Of a stretch of 64,000 nt of DNA, positions 60,060 to 64,000 are shown piece after piece; position 1 is the stretch's first letter; each line of letters starts with the position of its first letter. This DNA is from Diphasiastrum complanatum (lineage: Eukaryota > Streptophyta > Lycopodiopsida > Lycopodiales > Lycopodiaceae), in contig CM055092.1 of assembly GCA_029204225.1 (NCBI GenBank), positions 38,513,800-38,577,799 on the forward strand, written 5' to 3'. The notes beneath the pieces are model-generated. The model was not told the origin of the DNA. It searched no databases and worked only from the letters and a program-made list of their open reading frames with translations. The position numbers were made by a program, and so were the translations under genes.

Positions 60060-61070
60060 CTCTCCTTCCATAGATTATTTCTTTCCAACCTCTCATTCAT
60101 CAACACATCTATAGTATGTAGGAACATTAGGAACACAAAATATCTAGACATATATCTCCATAATATACTTAAAAAAGTGAACACTAAACTTCATAAAAGT
60201 CTATTTCATAACAATGAGAAGTGTGATATGGGTTGTGTAAATGACAATAAAATTCTCACTTAGGTGAGATATCATCTTATCATGCAACATGTTTTAATAG
60301 TTTGTTATTCGCTGAGTAGATAAATTATTTGGTCATCTATCAATCACATTTAATTTTTTTTTTTGATATATGAATCTAACTATAGCAACAAATTTTTTGG
60401 TTGTTTCTATTAGGTAGATGATACTATCTAGTTTTTGGCATCCAATATTTTATATTGATTGTTTATTTTGAATCACAAAATTATGAATAGCAAAAGAAGA
60501 AGCATAAGGCTTTTGATCTGATGATTAATTTTAATTCATCTTCTACCTCTTTCCATCCACCATCATGAGAGAATGAAGAACGTATGAGTTGAAGAAAAAT
60601 AGATAAAAAAATAACTATTTGTAAGAGTAAATCCATACCTAAGACTATATCTTAATAACAAGATATAATGGCTTAGCCATTAAAATGAAATATATCTACC
60701 TAAATTTTGTCAAATTTGTTATCAATAAAGGTATGCAAAATGTCTTGTACAATAAAGTGATACAAGTCCGAGATAATGTCTTTAGTAGCATAGGAACAAT
60801 CACAACATCTATGTAGAAGAAATTGATGCTCACAATACACAAGCTAACAAAGCCAATATGCAAATGGTCTCAACAAAGTACTTAAATGAGGTCTAATAGA
60901 CCTACATATGTAAGTACTTTTTGAAATGTAATCGGACATTCCAGTCCACTATTTATTTTGTCATGTTAAAGAGCACTAGCAAATTTGTGAAAGGAAGATT
61001 GTTCTCACAAATGAACCAAAACACAACAATATCATAGGTCAAGTTTTATAAAGAGTAATCAATGTAGCAA
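60060..61070. other. No gene recognised
   Basis: AT-rich, no supportable frame. It may include worn copia RT sequence before the motifs start at 61075, but none is readable. Confidence 0.35.
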
Positions 61071-61074
61071 TTTC

Positions 61075-61560
61075 CCATCACAAGCACTATTGTCTTGGAA
61101 TTTAGATCCACGTGGATCAACCCAACAGACTGATTTACATCAATCAACAAAGATACTTGAAGAATGTGTCGGGTAAGTATAGCATATTAGATTGTATAAC
61201 TAGCTACCTCCCTTTAGATCCAGAATCAAAATTATCACAAGAGTAGTGTCCACAAACCAAGGTAGAAAAGAAGGCTATGAAGCAATATTATTTTCACTCC
61301 ATTGTAGGCTCACTAATGTATGTTATGCTTTGCACTCATCTTCATCTAGCATACTCTATAAGCACACTAAGCCAATTTTCATCTAACCCAAGATTGACAC
61401 ACTAGAAAGCTTTTTTGAAGGTCTTAAAATATATACAAGCCACTAAATAATTCTACATCTGTTATGGAGATAGCGAGTTTGCCAATATTCTTATAGGACA
61501 CATAGATGCTGATTGGGCAAGTGATGTCGATGGAGTATAGAGGTTTTGAGTGACTTTGTT
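61075..61560 (+). pseudogene. Copia RT end and RNase H start
   Basis: Reads HYCLGI, RLIYINQQRYLKNVSGKY, YFHSIVGSLMYVMLCTHLHL-AYSISTLSQFSSNPRLTH, then after shifts SVMEIASLPIF / IGHIDADWASDVDG. This is the classic copia segment after the YVDD block up to the RNase H. Stops at several places. Confidence 0.85.
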
Positions 61561-61579
61561 GGTACTTGTTATGTACACA

Positions 61580-63290
61580 TTTTTCTAGAGGATATATCTA
61601 GGGAGGACGTGGCAACTGCCAAAGGTGTCTTTGTAGCTTGTGATGGGAAACGTAAGGGGAATAGGTGTGTTTTTTAGGAAAATTAGAGTTTTATTGCTTG
61701 CAGATATGTCATTCTTGGTGAGGGATTTACTCATGAGAGGAGAGAAAATGAGAGTGAAAAAGAGAGGAAAGATTTTATAGAGTCAAGTCCTAAGGTTGTT
61801 GTTAATGAGATTGAATGATTAACACATTCAACACCTAATGTAAGGAGTGCACATAGGGAGAGAAAAGAATTGTTTTCTACTAATATTTGAAGGACACTAT
61901 TCTTCATAAAAATCATTTTGAAGGCCTCATTTGGTTTATTTTTACTAAGCCTAACCATTGTGTCTTAGTCATGCTATGCAAAATCCTAGTGAAGTCTTTT
62001 GGTGTTTGGCAAGGAGCATCTTGTGGCACTTCTTTGGTAAGCATGGAACATCACCAAGCATTAAAAGAGTATTTTAAGATTCGAAGCTTGATGGAAATCA
62101 TGTGGGAAGGAAGGTAATAATTGCATATTTAGTGCTTGAGGAAGATGGAGTTGGAGCTTGGAAATCAAGAAAGGAAGGTGCAAGTTTTTGGTTATCTATA
62201 AAGTTCGAGTTCGAGTTGAAGTACATGATGGATCTAATTTTTCATTATTATATAGGTTTGGAAGACTCATGGAGGTTTCAAAGACCTAGTTAGACACTCA
62301 TCTTCATCCTTTCTACTTCATGCTTGATGCCATATAGTCCATACTAGCTATGGGTGTCACCTAGGAAAATGAGAAGAGTGATGTAACTTTACTCCTACAA
62401 GACAAGAATTTTGCACAAGAAGTGGCCATTACTGATGGCATGTTAGGAATCAATGTCATATCCACACAACTATATCAAGAATGGGTTCTAGGACCGTTAA
62501 AATCAGTAGTCTTGGTGATTATCTTCACATTTGAAACAACATAGGGGCCTTTTATTTTCACCGTATCAAGGTTGGGCATTGTATAATAGACATGTTACAA
62601 CTTTGGAGCCATCAACAAAGAAACATGGAACTCTTGGTTCCTCATAAAAGTTTTCAAAACTACTTTGGTATGAGTTTGGAAGTCTTGCACAATCAGCTAC
62701 AGTGAGGTATAAAGTCACAAAGGAAATCAAGCACTTATTCAAATAAATTATTTCACATATGGTTGTTGTATTCCATATATGGAAGTATGGAAGAACTCAC
62801 ATATTACCACTACATGTTCTCTTTCATGTTGCATTTCCATTTCATTATGAAATTTAAGTGAAATGAAACAACAAATATGGACACTATTCTCTATATCAAT
62901 TATGATGTCTTTTATTTTTTCATTTATTGGATAAAAAGGAAAAATATATACTCTTAAGGAGGAGAAAATAAAAATGAGAGTAAAAAGATTTCACATAGTC
63001 CCTCTTGACAATCAAGACCAAACCCTTTGAACCCTTTTATTTTATAGCATAATAGGTAAAAACAAGGCCATACAAAGTCTTACAGTACCAGGTACCATAA
63101 AGTGAAGCAAGTTTTAGGACACTTAGTTGTTACCGGCCACATCCCACAAAACACAACCGCACAAGTTAGTTATGTGAGGAAGACAGGTGTCATAGTTGAG
63201 CACCAGTTGTTATCCATGTCCGAAACAAGATTCACTACTTTATCGGCTCAACTGCAAATACACATCATACGTCCAATCTTCCCTACTCAA
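61580..63290. other. No gene recognised
   Basis: Small frames (61887-62117, 62102-62293, 63102-63305) without recognisable domains. Two loosely similar AGGAGAGAAAATGAGAGT-type stretches near 61738 and 62960 could be remnants of LTR or leader sequence of the flanking copia elements. Confidence 0.3.
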
Positions 63291-63297
63291 TGCAAGG

Positions 63298-64000
63298 ATG
63301 GATAGACTCTTTATCCATGATGGAGATGATCAAGCACTCATCACCAAAGGCAAGGGCAAAGCCAAGAGCAAGGGAGCCACATTCAAGAAGGGTCAAGCGA
63401 ATATTGAAGATCAAGATGGATCTTCAACTCCAACTCCAAGCAAGACCAAGAAGGACAAGTGCAAGATTAAATGCTACTATTGTAGCAAGATGGGGCACTA
63501 TGCCTCGGAATGCTTCAAGAAGAAGCAAGCACAAGGACAAGCAAACATCAGCCAAGAGGAGGAAGAGAGTCTACATGAGGACTCACTAATGGTGTCAAGC
63601 TTTTCTTCATCAAGCTTCAAGGGGGAAGATCCATGGTGGATAGATAGTGGGGCAAGTTCCCACATGACAAGTAAAAGGGAGTACTTTTCAACTCTTTTGT
63701 CTTATGAAGGACCTATCAAGTCTATTTTTACAACCAATAATGATGTTTGTAAGATAGGAAGAGTAGGTTCTATCCCCTTGTGCTTAGGATCTTCAAGAAA
63801 GGTCGAAGGAGCCTTGTACATTCCTATCATCACTAAGAATCTACTTAGTGTTGGACAAATGGTTGATAATGGTTTTTGTGTGGAATTCACTTCTAATGAT
63901 TGTTACATAAAAAACAAGGACAAAGTTATTGCTAAAGGCACTAGACTTGGAAAACTTTACAAGTTAGATGCTTTTGTTGACACCAATGTTGTGATGTTAG
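63298..64000 (+). CDS. Copia gag-protease, open to window end
   Basis: A single frame of 234 codons without a stop. A Lys-rich gag tail precedes an intact zinc knuckle CYYCSKMGHYASEC (C-X2-C-X4-H-X4-C, near 63471-63512). An acidic stretch follows, then the protease motif PWWIDSGASSHMTS with D-S-G intact, and YIPIITKNLLSVGQMVDNGF. The frame continues past 64000, so the 3' part is outside. The upstream gag core is not visible, so the true start is unknown; the ATG at 63298 is only the first Met of the open stretch. This is the least decayed copia frame in the window. Confidence 0.8.
   Translation, partial: MDRLFIHDGDDQALITKGKGKAKSKGATFKKGQANIEDQDGSSTPTPSKTKKDKCKIKCYYCSKMGHYASECFKKKQAQGQANISQEEEESLHEDSLMVSSFSSSSFKGEDPWWIDSGASSHMTSKREYFSTLLSYEGPIKSIFTTNNDVCKIGRVGSIPLCLGSSRKVEGALYIPIITKNLLSVGQMVDNGFCVEFTSNDCYIKNKDKVIAKGTRLGKLYKLDAFVDTNVVML

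Noticed and set aside
59823-60263. Frames rich in Val-Cys or Thr-His
   Set aside because: Translation of the CG/CA microsatellite.

Overview
This window is nuclear DNA from a land plant with a large, repeat-dense genome. The evidence is a plant-type lipase/acyltransferase gene with GT-AG introns, Ty1/copia and Ty3/gypsy retrotransposon relics, hAT transposons with a C2HC (BED-like) finger, LINE pieces, interspersed TTTAGGG telomere-type repeats and very long dinucleotide microsatellites. Species and lineage cannot be fixed from the sequence alone. No bacterial, organellar or CRISPR-type features were seen.

The one gene that looks intact is an LCAT-like phospholipase/acyltransferase (closest in my recollection to plant LCAT-like 4) on the + strand. 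Eleven exons can be joined in frame from 24581 to 43539, giving 561 residues, with all splice sites GT-AG and the Ser-Asp-His triad present. Two introns are swollen by transposons. Intron 6 (7.8 kb) holds a reverse-oriented Ty3/gypsy gag-pol relic, an LTR and scraps of other elements. Intron 7 (6.7 kb) holds a chromovirus integrase/chromodomain end with its LTR, a LINE reverse-transcriptase scrap and a decayed hAT transposase.

Layout. 1-3600: decayed copia pol cut by a 182-bp GA tract. 3600-7230: mostly empty sequence with a 192-bp AT tract and a 106-bp CT tract. 7230-8240: cluster of small hairpin repeats. 8390-9248 and 14612-15352: two diverged copies of one unique-looking segment, with a LINE 3' fragment between them. 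15500-16330: tRNA-like SINE head and a foldback element. 16900-22600: three related hAT copies in mixed orientation, with a telomere-repeat hairpin and a 350-bp tandem duplication. 23600-24215: gypsy reverse-transcriptase relic. 24581-43539: LCAT-like gene. 43534-45000: duplicated 3' flank. 45340-46250: gypsy RNase H and LTR-like sequence. 46400-46980: copia relic on the - strand. 47008-54271: compound copia structure (complete LTR, internal region, LTR tail, second internal region, complete LTR) that has lost integrase and reverse transcriptase. 54440-57430: unrecognised coiled-coil-rich ORF followed by a polypurine tract and an LTR-like sequence. 57430-63290: AT-rich sequence with a CG/CA tract and a copia RT/RNase H relic. 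63298-64000: an open copia gag-protease frame that runs off the window.

Most long open frames here are dinucleotide repeats read as poly-Arg-Glu, poly-Leu-Ser or poly-Tyr-Ile, or frames antisense to real ones, and were left out.
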